DNA of 64,000 nt from Sphingomonas xinjiangensis (lineage in GTDB: Bacteria > Pseudomonadota > Alphaproteobacteria > Sphingomonadales > Sphingomonadaceae). The notes under the pieces were generated by a model. It was given only the letters and a program-made list of their open reading frames with translations. It did not search any database and was not told the DNA's origin. Every line of letters begins with the position of its first letter. The stretch's first letter is position 1. A program made the translations under genes and the position numbers. The stretch spans positions 186,001-250,000 of the forward strand of contig NZ_JACIJF010000005.1 of NCBI RefSeq assembly GCF_014199255.1, written 5' to 3'. Positions 1 through 8,748 of this stretch are shown here, in pieces.

Positions 1-129
1 CTGGGCCTGTTGCGCTTGCGCGACGACGGGAAGCGGCGCGGCGGCGCACAGGATCGAACCGAAGAGAAGATAATGCGACGTGCGCGTCAACCGCGCGCGC
101 AAATGCCGGACGCCGTGCTGCTTGGCCAT
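1..129 (-). CDS. N-terminus of an exported protein, cut by the window edge (TonB receptor possible)
   Basis: An open frame begins at an ATG on the minus strand at 129 and runs off the left edge, giving 43 residues. They show basic residues (KQ..R..R.R..R), a hydrophobic stretch (YLLFGSILCAAAPLP) and an Ala-X-Ala type end (VVAQAQ), so this is a signal peptide. A GAGGGG ribosome-binding sequence lies about 8 bases before the ATG, which supports the start. Long basic signal peptides of this kind often precede TonB-dependent receptors in sphingomonads, but nothing of the mature protein is visible, so the family is only a guess. Confidence 0.5.
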   Translation of the reverse strand, partial: MAKQHGVRHLRARLTRTSHYLLFGSILCAAAPLPVVAQAQQAQ

Positions 130-429
130 TCGAAAGCCCCTCTTTCATGCGAAGGCGGGCAGCCCTCTCCCGTCCCGAACCGCTGTTGGCCGCGGTTCAT
201 CGACAAGGAGCAGGATCGAATATGGAAAGACTTTTGTCAATTGCACTTGGGCGCGGATAGAGGCGCCGGAAGCGCTGCTTATGCGCGGGTATCGCGCACG
301 TTCGTCACCTATCGCGAATCAGTAGCATAAACAGGGCCAGACCGAGCGGTGCGTGACCCCCGACACCCGCTGCCGTCATGGCCGATTCCGCAGCGAACGC
401 CAGCGTTGCCGTGCCGCTCTATGCCAGGA
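130..429. other. Gene-free stretch upstream of the left-edge gene
   Basis: No supported gene. It separates the divergent-upstream side of the left-edge exported protein from the 3' end of the flavin oxidoreductase gene. On the minus strand a TTGACA hexamer (240 down to 235) could be a -35 element for the left-edge gene; no convincing -10 hexamer follows at 17 bases. Confidence 0.4.
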
Positions 430-1446
430 TCAGCGCCAGCCGAGCGCGGGGGCGATGTGAGTCAGGATCGCCTCCAGGACATGGACGTTATAATCGACGC
501 CGAGCTGATTGGGCACGGTGAGCAGCAGCGTGTCGGCCTCGGCGATCGCCTCGTCGCCGCGCAGCTGCTCGATCAGCCGGTCGGGCTCGGCGGCGTAGGA
601 GCGGCCGAACACCGCACGCATATTGTCGATGACGCCGACCTGATCGCTGCTGTCCCCCCGGCCGAAATAGGCGCGGTCGCGGTCGTCCACCAGCGCGAAG
701 ATCGAGCGTGAGACGGAGACGCGAGGTGTACGGGTGTGCCCGGCTTCCTTCCAAGCGGCGCGATAGCTGCGGATCTGCTTGGCCTGCTGGACGTGGAAGG
801 GTTCGCCGCTTTCGTCAGCCTTCAGCGTCGAACTTTGCAGGTTCATGCCCATCTGCGCCGCCCAAACCGCGGTCGCGTTAGATGCCGACCCCCACCAGAT
901 GCGCTCGCGCAGTCCCGGTGAGTGCGGCTCGAGGCGCAGCAGGCCGGGCGGATTGGGGAACATCGGCTGCGGGTTGGGCTGAGCGAAGCCCTGACCCTCG
1001 AGAAGATCCAGCAGCACCTCGGCATGGCGGCGACCCATGTCGGCGTCGCTTTCCCCCTGCGCGGGCGCGTAGCCGAAATGGCGCCAGCCCTCGATCACTT
1101 GCTCGGGCGAACCGCGGCTGATGCCCAGCTGCAGCCGTCCGCCACCGATCAGGTCGGCGGCGCCGGCATCCTCGGCCATGTAGAAAGAGTTTTCGTAGCG
1201 CATGTCGATCACGCCGGTGCCGATTTCGATGCGCTTGGTCCGCGCGCCGATCGCTGCAAGCAGCGGAAACGGCGAGGCCAGTTGCTGGGCGAAGTGATGG
1301 ACACGGAAGTACGCGCCGTCCGCGCCGAGTTCCTCCGCAGCTACGGCCAGTTCGATCGATTGCATCAGCACGTCACTGGCCGAGCGAGTCGCGGAATGCG
1401 GGGCCGCCGACCAATGGCCGAAAGACAGGAACCCGATCTTCTTCAT
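430..1446 (-). CDS. Luciferase-like (LLM class) flavin-dependent oxidoreductase
   Basis: This 338-residue protein has the TIM-barrel layout of bacterial luciferase-like monooxygenases: an N-terminal strand (KKIGFLSFGHW), a segment that names a substrate-facing loop (AYFRVHHFAQQLASPFPLL), and the conserved stretch ending in RIEIGTGVIDMRYENSFY followed by GGRLQLGISRGSPEQV. Family members use reduced FMN or F420 to oxidise small molecules; the substrate cannot be read from sequence. Length is normal for the family and no signal peptide is present, so it should be cytosolic. It stands alone on the minus strand, with 100 bases between it and the next gene. I see no neighbour that fixes its role. 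Confidence 0.85.
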   Translation of the reverse strand: MKKIGFLSFGHWSAAPHSATRSASDVLMQSIELAVAAEELGADGAYFRVHHFAQQLASPFPLLAAIGARTKRIEIGTGVIDMRYENSFYMAEDAGAADLIGGGRLQLGISRGSPEQVIEGWRHFGYAPAQGESDADMGRRHAEVLLDLLEGQGFAQPNPQPMFPNPPGLLRLEPHSPGLRERIWWGSASNATAVWAAQMGMNLQSSTLKADESGEPFHVQQAKQIRSYRAAWKEAGHTRTPRVSVSRSIFALVDDRDRAYFGRGDSSDQVGVIDNMRAVFGRSYAAEPDRLIEQLRGDEAIAEADTLLLTVPNQLGVDYNVHVLEAILTHIAPALGWR

Positions 1447-1546
1447 GGCGACCTCGCTACGCAGTGACGATCGCGAAGTGCGGTCTTCGAGCCGCGATCA
1501 CAAGGCCAGCATCGGAACCACAGGGTTTCCGGCCGCTGTCCGCTGC

Positions 1547-2869
1547 TCAGCGCCCCGCGTAGCTGACCCGCCATACGGTGTTGCCGACGTCGTCGGCCAC
1601 CAGCAGGCGCCCCGCTCGATCGACCGCGACCGAAACCGGTCGGCCGCGCGCCTTGCCGTCCTTCAGAAACCCGGAGACGAAGTCGACCGGATTACCGGCA
1701 GGCCTGGCATTACGGAACGGGATAAAAGCGACCTTGTAACCGTGCGGCTCACTGCGGTTCCAGCTGCCATGCTCACCGACAAAGGCGCCGCCGCGGTACC
1801 CGGCGGGGAAGCTTTGCCCCGCATAGAAGGCGAGCCCCAGCGCCGCGACGTGCGACCCTAGCGCGTAATCGGGCGCGATCGCACGAGCGACCATGTCGGG
1901 CCGCTGCGGCCGGACGCGCGGATCGACATGCTGGCCGTAATAGCTGTACGGCCAGCCATAGAACGCACCCGGGCGGACCGAAGTCATATAATCCGGCACC
2001 AGGTTGGGTCCGAGTTCGTCACGCTCGTTGATTACCGCCCACAGGGTGCTGGTGCCAGGATAGAAGGTCAGGCCGTTGGGGTTGCGCAGCCCGCTGGCGA
2101 AGACCTTCCAGAGGCCACTGCGCGGATCGACTTCCAAGATGGCAGCGCGGTTTGCCTCAGCTTCGGGACCACGTTCCATCGCGTTGCTGTTCGATCCGGT
2201 TCCGACATACAGGCGGGTACCATCGGGGCTGGCGGTCAGGCTCTTGGTCCAATGGTGGTTGATCGGTCCGGCTGGCAAATCGACGATCTTCACCGCAGGC
2301 GCCGTGATCCGGGTCTGCCCCGGCGTGAACGGATAGCGGACGATCGCATCGGTGTTGGCGACGTACAGCTCGTTTCCGATCATGGTGATGCCGAACGGCG
2401 CGTTCAGGTGGTCGATCAGCACCGAACGGCCATCGGGCCGGCCATCGTCGTTGGCGTCGCGGATCAGCGTGATGCGGTTGCTGGGATTCGGCGCCTGCCC
2501 GCTCTGCGACTGGCTGTGCGCACGCGCCATGATCCAGTCGCGGATCGGATCCTTGGGCCGCTGCACCGGCTCGCCGGCTTCGTTCTTGGATTCGACCACC
2601 AGCACGTCGCCGTTGGGCAGCGGCAAGATGTTGCGGGGATTGGAAAGCCCGGTGGCGATCGCCTCAACACGGAACCCGGCCGGAACGGTGGGAGTCTCGC
2701 CAGGCTTCCAGCCCACCGTCTCGTAAACGCCGACGTCGGCGATCAACTGCTCGTGCGGCTCGGGAAGCAACGGCGTAGCGCCATATTGCTTGTTCGCGTC
2801 AATGTCCTGCCCACCGCCACAGGCCGCAAGCGGCAGAAGTGCGAAGATCGCCGCGACCCGATTGTTCAT
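1547..2869 (-). CDS. PQQ-dependent sugar (sorbosone/glucose-type) dehydrogenase, lipoprotein
   Basis: The 440-residue product begins with a lipoprotein signal (hydrophobic stretch then LAAC, Cys at residue 17), so it is probably anchored in a membrane and faces the periplasm. The mature part has the repeated strand pattern of the glucose/sorbosone dehydrogenase beta-propeller, with segments such as GLSNPRNILPLPNGDVLVV, ASPDGTRLYVGTGSN, GLRNPNGLTFYP and GEHGSWNR. These enzymes oxidise aldoses or sorbosone with pyrroloquinoline quinone. Its start codon overlaps the stop of the upstream DUF2231 gene by 4 bases, so the two are co-translated; such membrane partners may connect the enzyme to the respiratory chain (inference). 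No PQQ synthesis genes are in the window. Confidence 0.85.
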   Translation of the reverse strand: MNNRVAAIFALLPLAACGGGQDIDANKQYGATPLLPEPHEQLIADVGVYETVGWKPGETPTVPAGFRVEAIATGLSNPRNILPLPNGDVLVVESKNEAGEPVQRPKDPIRDWIMARAHSQSQSGQAPNPSNRITLIRDANDDGRPDGRSVLIDHLNAPFGITMIGNELYVANTDAIVRYPFTPGQTRITAPAVKIVDLPAGPINHHWTKSLTASPDGTRLYVGTGSNSNAMERGPEAEANRAAILEVDPRSGLWKVFASGLRNPNGLTFYPGTSTLWAVINERDELGPNLVPDYMTSVRPGAFYGWPYSYYGQHVDPRVRPQRPDMVARAIAPDYALGSHVAALGLAFYAGQSFPAGYRGGAFVGEHGSWNRSEPHGYKVAFIPFRNARPAGNPVDFVSGFLKDGKARGRPVSVAVDRAGRLLVADDVGNTVWRVSYAGR

Positions 2870-3309
2870 CGCCGATCTCCATTATTTGCCGACTGCCAGA
2901 ACCAGCCTGCTAGCAGGCTGAGCACCACTGCCACGATTGACAGGGTCATGCCTGTCGGCACCACGGCCGTCCAACCGTCGCGCGCGTGAATGAAGGAGTT
3001 CAGCACTTCCACGATCCAGGCCGAAAGCAGCAGCACGAAGTGGATCGACAACGCGCCGCTACGCGCTCGGCCTGAGCGGACCAACTCGATGATCAGGATG
3101 GCACCTGCTATTCCACCGCCGATCAAGCCGGCAAACAGTAGCCAGCTCGAGAAATCGAGCCACATCATCTCCGGAGAGCGAGTGTAGACGATGTCCGTGA
3201 CCAGTGCACCGATGAAGCACAGGATCGGGATGGGCAAAAGAGTCGAATAAATGGGATGCCCACCTATCGCCAGTCGCCCGCGGCTGCGTTGACCGATGCT
3301 TCGCGCCAT
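2866..3309 (-). CDS. DUF2231-type four-helix inner-membrane protein
   Basis: A 147-residue protein with four hydrophobic segments (about residues 23-42, 52-75, 86-104 and 118-138) and the family-typical opening GGHPIYSTLLPIPI. DUF2231 proteins are small inner-membrane proteins of unsettled function, often next to sugar or alcohol dehydrogenases. Here the stop overlaps the start of the PQQ-type dehydrogenase gene by 4 bases, so the pair forms an operon. A role as electron acceptor or membrane anchor for the dehydrogenase is my inference; I see no heme-binding CXXCH motif. Confidence 0.75.
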   Translation of the reverse strand: MARSIGQRSRGRLAIGGHPIYSTLLPIPILCFIGALVTDIVYTRSPEMMWLDFSSWLLFAGLIGGGIAGAILIIELVRSGRARSGALSIHFVLLLSAWIVEVLNSFIHARDGWTAVVPTGMTLSIVAVVLSLLAGWFWQSANNGDRR

Positions 3310-3815
3310 AGCTGATCCCTTGCCGTGATGGCGGGAGTACGAGCGGGAAACAGCTCGGTTCCAGAGTCAGGGTGTTCGAAGGCACATTGCCTTTATCGAA
3401 GGCGCCGTGCGTTCAGGCACACAAGCCGCTAATGCGCGGAGATGGCGAAGAAGCTCTACCTAACCGCGACCATGGCCGGCGGATATGTGAAGACAATCGG
3501 TCCGACCGCAGCCCCCTTCACCGATTATTGGCGGTTGGTGGCGCGTCTGCGCACCGGCAACACCGAAGTCTTCTGGGGCCACATCAATTCCATCAGGGCA
3601 GCCACGGGCAAGAAAGCCGCGCTCGGCAAATACGCTGCCGCAAGGGCTTCAAGAATGCTGCTTGCCCTTTCCACCAAGTCCGCGATGGTGTCGCACCACC
3701 AGCGCATTCAGCGCGTCACATCAGTCTATCACCCAGCCCGTCTCACCCGGAGAATCTGCATGCCCGCCTCCTTCTTAACCCGGGCGCGCGTGGCGCAGAC
3801 ACTTGAGGCAGGAGC
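3310..3815. other. Gene-poor stretch between divergent genes
   Basis: About 500 bases between the DUF2231 gene (minus) and the symporter (plus). A plus-strand frame from the ATG at 3442 could encode up to 125 residues (MAKKLYLTATMAGGYVKT...), but its second half becomes basic and low-complexity and I recognise no family. I do not call it a gene. The stretch should carry the promoters of both flanking genes; no clear hexamers stand out. Confidence 0.35.
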
Positions 3816-5048
3816 ATGAACCGGGCGGCACTGCGCATCCTGTGCGGCCTTGCCCTGGGTCTGGTCGGCGGCAGCATCATGGCAGGCCGGGCCGGCGCGA
3901 CGCCCATCCTGGCGGTGACGGCATCCATAGGGCGTTTGTGGCTCGACGCCTTGACGATGACCGTGGTGCCGCTGGTCTTCTCCTTGCTGGTCACCGGCAT
4001 CCTGGGAGCCGCCGAGGATGCACGCCAGAGCCGTGTCGCGCTACGGGCGATGCTCTGGTTTGCGGCGCTTCTAGCCGGCGGGTGCCTGGCAGCGGCAATG
4101 AGCACCACGCTGCTGCTCCAGCTCTGGCCAGTCGGCGACGCCGCAGCCAGCCTGCGGCCCGAAGGCGCCGTGCCGGCGTTTGGCGGTGCAGCCGACTGGA
4201 TCAGCGGCATCATCCCGACCAACCCGATCAAGGCCGCAGCCGAGACGGCGATGGTGCCGCTCGTCGTGTTCGCGCTCTTCTTCGGCTTTGCCGCCGCACG
4301 CATCCCGGCCGAATTGCAGCGCGCGCTGCAATTGTTGTTCCGCGCCATTGCCGAAACGATGCTGGTTGTCGTGCACTGGGTGCTGATCGTCGCGCCGCTC
4401 GGGGTCTTTGCCCTTGCCTTTGGGCTTGGCGTTCGCGCCGGCGCCGACAGCGTGGGCGTGCTGGTGCATTACATCGTCACTGTCGCCAGCGCCTGTTTGC
4501 TGATCCTCATTCTCGCCTACGCCGCCGTGTTCGTGTTCGGGCGATTGTCGCCGCTGCGTTTTGCCAAAGCGGCCCTGCCGGCGCAGATCGTCGCCCTCAG
4601 CACGCAATCCTCGCTCGCCACCCTCCCCGCCATGATCGAAGCCGCGCCGGGATTGTCGGTCGGCCGGGCTTCGGCGGGGATCATCCTGCCACTCGCGGTC
4701 TCGATCTTCCGGGGGGCTAGCGCAGCCGCCAACATCGCCGTGGCGCTGTATCTTGCCGCGCTCTACGGGCAGGTTCCGAGCCCGGGCATGTTGGTGATCG
4801 GCGCGCTGGCCGCCGCCGCAGTCAGCCTTGCCGCGGTCGGCCTGCCCGCGCAGGTATCGTTCTTCGCGACCATCGGGCCGGTTTGCCTCGCGCTTGGCGT
4901 ACCCGTCGAACTGCTACCGCTCCTCCTTGCAGTCGAGACGATCCCCGATCTGTTCCGCACCGTCGGCAATGTCACTGCGGACATGGCGGTGCTGCGGCTG
5001 GCAGGACGCGAAAAGCCTGCGCTGGCCGCCGGCGGGGAGTCAGGCTGA
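3816..5048 (+). CDS. Dicarboxylate/amino acid:cation symporter (DAACS family)
   Basis: The 410-residue protein has the segment order of the GltP/DctA family: repeated long hydrophobic helices, NPIKAAAETAMVPLVVFALFFGFA in the middle, the Ser-rich re-entrant loop (LSTQSSLATLP) and a late helix with GASAAANIAVALYLAALYGQ. These transporters import C4-dicarboxylates, glutamate or aspartate with protons or sodium. The start is preceded by GGCAGGAGC, a good ribosome-binding site. In the second half the usual motif with several Asn/Asp cation ligands is only partly matched, so the substrate is uncertain. It is a single-gene unit, followed by 390 bases of regulatory sequence for receptor 1. Confidence 0.85.
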   Translation: MNRAALRILCGLALGLVGGSIMAGRAGATPILAVTASIGRLWLDALTMTVVPLVFSLLVTGILGAAEDARQSRVALRAMLWFAALLAGGCLAAAMSTTLLLQLWPVGDAAASLRPEGAVPAFGGAADWISGIIPTNPIKAAAETAMVPLVVFALFFGFAAARIPAELQRALQLLFRAIAETMLVVVHWVLIVAPLGVFALAFGLGVRAGADSVGVLVHYIVTVASACLLILILAYAAVFVFGRLSPLRFAKAALPAQIVALSTQSSLATLPAMIEAAPGLSVGRASAGIILPLAVSIFRGASAAANIAVALYLAALYGQVPSPGMLVIGALAAAAVSLAAVGLPAQVSFFATIGPVCLALGVPVELLPLLLAVETIPDLFRTVGNVTADMAVLRLAGREKPALAAGGESG

Positions 5049-5338
5049 CGAAGCCAATAAAATAGCTACGGCCCGCTCGCGGTGGATCAGGGCGCAATTC
5101 ACCCGTCAACCGATGATGAGGGTGGCCGCGGGCGCCTGTTGCCACAGTGTCCTGACCCAAGAACCCACTGCACAGCGTCAAGGTCTTCCGATTCGCAACG
5201 AGTGCAGACGAGGGGCTTATGATGGCGAAGCCTCCTAGGCGCAGAACCAACTATTAATCTTATAAATTGCACTTGCGCAGCCTTTGCGCCGTGTCGACGC
5301 GTAGCTAGTTCGTCTTGGGAATGTAGGCCTGACAACGC

Positions 5339-5371
5339 TTGACAACACTCCCGCCTGTGTTAGCGTTATCA
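5339..5371 (+). promoter_or_regulatory. Promoter -35 element with LacI-type box A (receptor 1)
   Basis: TTGACA at 5339-5344 is a good -35 hexamer. The 14-mer TGTTAGCGTTATCA at 5358-5371 covers the place of the -10 element. It matches the boxes at 18919, 16640 and 21441 (13 of 14 with the first of these). From memory it also resembles the xylose-operator consensus of Caulobacter XylR (TGTTAGCGCTACCA). A LacI-family repressor bound here would block RNA polymerase. The regulator gene is not obviously in this cluster. Confidence 0.6.
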
Positions 5372-5398
5372 CCGGCAAGGCAAAAATGCATGCCGGTG
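5370..5398 (+). promoter_or_regulatory. Inverted repeat in the leader of the receptor 1 mRNA
   Basis: CACCGGCA (5370-5377) and TGCCGGTG (5391-5398) are perfect 8-base arms around a 13-base loop containing AAAAATG. The repeat begins where box A ends and lies about 40 bases before the receptor start codon, so it would fold in the 5' leader. It is not followed by a T-run and so is not a normal terminator. Function unknown. Confidence 0.4.
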
Positions 5399-5438
5399 AC
5401 ACAAGTGGCTCTCCAGCAGCCATTGTCCAGGAGGGGAT

Positions 5439-8400
5439 ATGACTAGTTCACGACTTGCGCTGGCGTTGTCGCGCTCAGCTTCGATTCTTGCGATCACCAC
5501 TGGCTTCCTGATGTCCGGCACAGCCGCCGCGCAGGACGCCGCATCTTCAGGCACCACCGCCGGGGCGGAAGCCGCTTCCCCCATCTCACAAGAGGAACCG
5601 ACCACCGACGAAGTGGTCGTCACCGGCATTCGCGCGTCACTCGAGCGTGCGATCGCGATCAAGCGCGATGCATCGGGCATTGTCGACGCAATCTCCGCCG
5701 AGGACATCGGCAAATTCCCGGATACGAACCTGGCCGAGTCGCTCCAGCGCATTCCCGGCGTGTCGATCAACCGGACCAACGGCGAAGGCTCGCTAGTGAC
5801 GGTGCGCGGCTTTGGCCCAACCTATAATCTGGTGACGCTGAACGGCCGTCAGCTGGCGACGTCCAACGTGTCGGTCGTCGGCGGCGATCAGAACGCCGAC
5901 AGCGCGCAGGGCACCAGCCGTTCCTTTGACTTTTCGAACCTCGCCACCGAAGGCGTTCGCACGCTGGAGGTCTACAAGACCGGACGCGCAGCCATCCCGT
6001 CGGGCGGCATCGGCGCGACGATCAACGTGGTCACGCGCCGCCCGCTCGATAGCCGCGACTCCGGGCTGAACGGCAGCATCGGCGCGAAGGCGGTGTACGA
6101 CACCAGCGTGAACGATTGCATCGATTGCGGCTCGAAGGTGACGCCCGAGTTTTCCGGCGTGTTGAGCTGGAGCGATCCGGACCAGCGCTTCGGCGTCTCG
6201 CTGTTCGGAAGTTATCAGAAGCGGAACTTCACGTCGATCGCCGCCACGTCGAACGATTGGAACATCATTCCGTACAGCACTTTCCTGACCGGCGGTTTCG
6301 CCCGCAGCGGCGGTGCGTGTGCGGGCGGTACGCCCTCGCCCACCTGCACGGTCGTCAACAATGCGCCGACCGATCCCAACCAATTGGTCGCGATCCCGAA
6401 CGACAGCCGCTACCACTATGCTGAGGGCACGCGCGAGCGCATCAACGGCCAGGCAGTGGTGCAGTTCAAGCCCACCGATTCGCTGACACTCACCGCCGAC
6501 GCGTTGTATGCGCAGAACACCCAGTCGGAAATCCGCTCGGATCTCTCCAACTGGTTCAGCCGCCCGTTCGACGTCGTGACGTTTGACGGCAACACGACCG
6601 TCGCCACGGCAAATTATCTGCGCGAGACGATCAACGGCCAGAAGGACGAAGGCTTCGAAGCACAAACGCGCGGTCAGAAGGGCAAACTCGAAGATTATGG
6701 CTTGAACGCCAAGTGGGAGATGGCGAGCAACTTCTCACTCAACCTGGATGGCCACTATTCCAAAGCGTCGAGCCGCCCGGACAACCCCAATGGCGCCTCC
6801 TCTACACTCGTCGGATTGGGCGCCAACGTCGTGTCGCAGCACTCCGTCGACTATAGTAACGGTATCCCGCAGCAGGATATCAGCTTCGGACCCAGCGGCC
6901 CGCTCGACCTTGGCGATGTCGGTTCGCAAATCGGACGTACCTTCACAAACACCCAGGAGCAGGAGGTCAAGGAAGTCCGGGCCGATTTCGGCTGGAACTT
7001 GGGCGAAGAGAACCGGTTCGACTTCGGCGCGAACTATCGCACCGCCGACATGCGCCAGACATCGGTTTCGACACAACAAACGCTGGGTGACTGGGGCATA
7101 AACAACCCCGGCGATGTCGAGCGACTGGCGCCGGGTGCGCTTCAGACCTTCTGTCTCGAATGCAAGTTCGACAAGTATAATCCCGGCGGCGATCCTGAAT
7201 CGCAAGTTGCATTCCGTGGCAACGCGTCGTCTATCTACTCGATCCTTTCGCCTTATTATGCCGGCCTGGATACCGGCGCGGCGCGTCCGCACGCGGTCGG
7301 CGTGACCGGCAATCAAGACAACCGGGTTAAGGAAGAAATCTGGGCCGCTTATGGCCAGCTCACCTGGAAGGGCGAATTGGCGGGTGCACCAACCCGGCTT
7401 GTGGCAGGAATCCGCTACGAGCATACCAAGTCGGAGACCACCTCCCTGGAGGCGATCCCCGGGGCGATCACCTGGGTGTCGGACAACGACTTTACCGTGT
7501 CGATTTCCAATGAAACGCGGTTCGTCACCGAGAGCGGCAGCTATGACAACATCCTGCCTCAGATCGACTTTCAGGTCGAAGTGGCCCGCAACCTGCTCGG
7601 GCGCATTTCGTACAGCAAGACGATTTCCCGCCCGAACTATGGCAGCCTGTACACCGCCACCACCGTGGGGGGGCCACCGCGCCCGATCAATAATGGCGGC
7701 ATTGCCACTGCAAACACCGGCAACGCTCGCCTTCGGCCGCTGATTTCGGACAATTTCGATGCGTCGCTCGAATGGTATTTCAAGCCGGACAGCTATGTGT
7801 CGATCGCGTTGTTCGACAAGCGGGTGCGTAATTTCATAGGCAACGGCCAGTTCACCTCGGACTTGTACGGCTTGCGCGATCCAAGCTCGGGTGCAGCGGG
7901 AAGCCGGTCCGGCATCGCCCGGGATGCATTGGTCGGCCTGGGCGCGGACATCAGCGACGCCAATCTATTCGTGATGACCGCGCTGCTAGATTCGACCGGC
8001 TCGATCGGTGCCGCGACCACTCAGTTCAGCGCGAACTACAATCCGGCCACACGGTCGTTGAACGATGATTACTTGAAGTCGATCAACAATTCGCTGGACG
8101 TGGCGGCGCTGCCGACGGACCCGCTCTACCAGTTCCAGGTGACGCGTCCGATCAACAATCGCGATGCCGAGATTTATGGCATGGAAATCGCAGGTCAGTA
8201 TTTCCTCGGCAGCACCGGTTTCGGCGTTGCCGCGGCGTACACGCTGGTTCGGGGCGATGTCGGGTTCAACATCGGCGCAAGTCCAAGCGAGGACCAGTTC
8301 GCGCTGCTGGGACTCAGCGACACTGTCAGCGGCACGCTGATCTACGAAAAGAACGGCCTCTCTGCCCGGGTCGCCTATAACTGGCGCGACAACTTCCTGT

Positions 8401-8624
8401 CGGGCATCAACCGTGGGTCTTCGCGCAATCCGGAGTTTACGGCCCCGTTCGGCCAGCTGGATGCCACCCTCAGCTACGAGATCACGCCGCAAATCGCGAT
8501 CACACTGGAGGGCATCAACCTGCTGGAAGAAAGCGTGCGCACCTATGCGCGTGACGAGCAGCAATTGTGGTTCGCGCAGGAGCTCGATCGGCGCTTCCTG
8601 CTTGGCGCGCGGTTCCGGTTCTGA
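5439..8624 (+). CDS. TonB-dependent receptor 1 (Xanthomonas/Caulobacter type)
   Basis: This 1061-residue outer-membrane receptor has a signal peptide (residues 1-32, ending AAAQ), a TonB box with the consensus DEVVVTGIRASLERAI (about 57-72), a plug with the family's signature (GKFPDTNLAESLQRIPGVSI, then VTVRGFGP.YNLVTLNGRQ) and a large barrel ending in aromatic F (RFRF). Receptors with this plug import oligosaccharides in Xanthomonas and Caulobacter using TonB energy. AGGAGGGG before the ATG fixes the start. Box A upstream and a hairpin after the stop suggest sugar-regulated expression with reduced read-through into the SapC-cupin-halogenase cassette. Paired cysteines occur in presumed loops (CIDC, CAGG..C, CLEC). 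A xylan-derived ligand is inferred from the neighbouring GH67 and GH3 genes and shared boxes. Confidence 0.93.
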   Translation: MTSSRLALALSRSASILAITTGFLMSGTAAAQDAASSGTTAGAEAASPISQEEPTTDEVVVTGIRASLERAIAIKRDASGIVDAISAEDIGKFPDTNLAESLQRIPGVSINRTNGEGSLVTVRGFGPTYNLVTLNGRQLATSNVSVVGGDQNADSAQGTSRSFDFSNLATEGVRTLEVYKTGRAAIPSGGIGATINVVTRRPLDSRDSGLNGSIGAKAVYDTSVNDCIDCGSKVTPEFSGVLSWSDPDQRFGVSLFGSYQKRNFTSIAATSNDWNIIPYSTFLTGGFARSGGACAGGTPSPTCTVVNNAPTDPNQLVAIPNDSRYHYAEGTRERINGQAVVQFKPTDSLTLTADALYAQNTQSEIRSDLSNWFSRPFDVVTFDGNTTVATANYLRETINGQKDEGFEAQTRGQKGKLEDYGLNAKWEMASNFSLNLDGHYSKASSRPDNPNGASSTLVGLGANVVSQHSVDYSNGIPQQDISFGPSGPLDLGDVGSQIGRTFTNTQEQEVKEVRADFGWNLGEENRFDFGANYRTADMRQTSVSTQQTLGDWGINNPGDVERLAPGALQTFCLECKFDKYNPGGDPESQVAFRGNASSIYSILSPYYAGLDTGAARPHAVGVTGNQDNRVKEEIWAAYGQLTWKGELAGAPTRLVAGIRYEHTKSETTSLEAIPGAITWVSDNDFTVSISNETRFVTESGSYDNILPQIDFQVEVARNLLGRISYSKTISRPNYGSLYTATTVGGPPRPINNGGIATANTGNARLRPLISDNFDASLEWYFKPDSYVSIALFDKRVRNFIGNGQFTSDLYGLRDPSSGAAGSRSGIARDALVGLGADISDANLFVMTALLDSTGSIGAATTQFSANYNPATRSLNDDYLKSINNSLDVAALPTDPLYQFQVTRPINNRDAEIYGMEIAGQYFLGSTGFGVAAAYTLVRGDVGFNIGASPSEDQFALLGLSDTVSGTLIYEKNGLSARVAYNWRDNFLSGINRGSSRNPEFTAPFGQLDATLSYEITPQIAITLEGINLLEESVRTYARDEQQLWFAQELDRRFLLGARFRF

Positions 8625-8647
8625 GCAGCTTGTCGGAATAAATGGAG

Positions 8648-8679
8648 AAGGGCCGTTGCGCGAGCAGCGGCTCTTTCTC
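8648..8679 (+). terminator. Terminator-like hairpin between receptor 1 and its cassette
   Basis: GCCGTTGC (8652-8659) pairs with GCAGCGGC (8664-8671, one G-U pair) across a GCGA loop, followed by TCTTTCTC. It lies 27 bases after the receptor stop. It probably acts as a partial terminator so that the receptor is made in excess over the downstream enzymes. The equivalent gap in the other cassette also carries a hairpin. Confidence 0.55.
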
Positions 8680-8748
8680 GCTGGTTGAGGACGAGCAGGC
8701 TTTGCGCCATGATGTTCGCAATCCATCAAAGCAGTTGGATGACGCTCG

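Larger units (their letters stand above)
5049..5438. other. Upstream region of TonB receptor 1
   Basis: No gene is supported here. The last 100 bases hold a promoter/operator and a leader hairpin, listed separately. The first 290 bases show nothing I can name; no strong terminator follows the symporter gene. Confidence 0.5.

Noticed and set aside
3442-3819. Possible small gene MAKKLYLTATMAGG...
   Set aside because: Poor ribosome-binding site, basic low-complexity second half, overlap with the symporter start, and no recognisable family.
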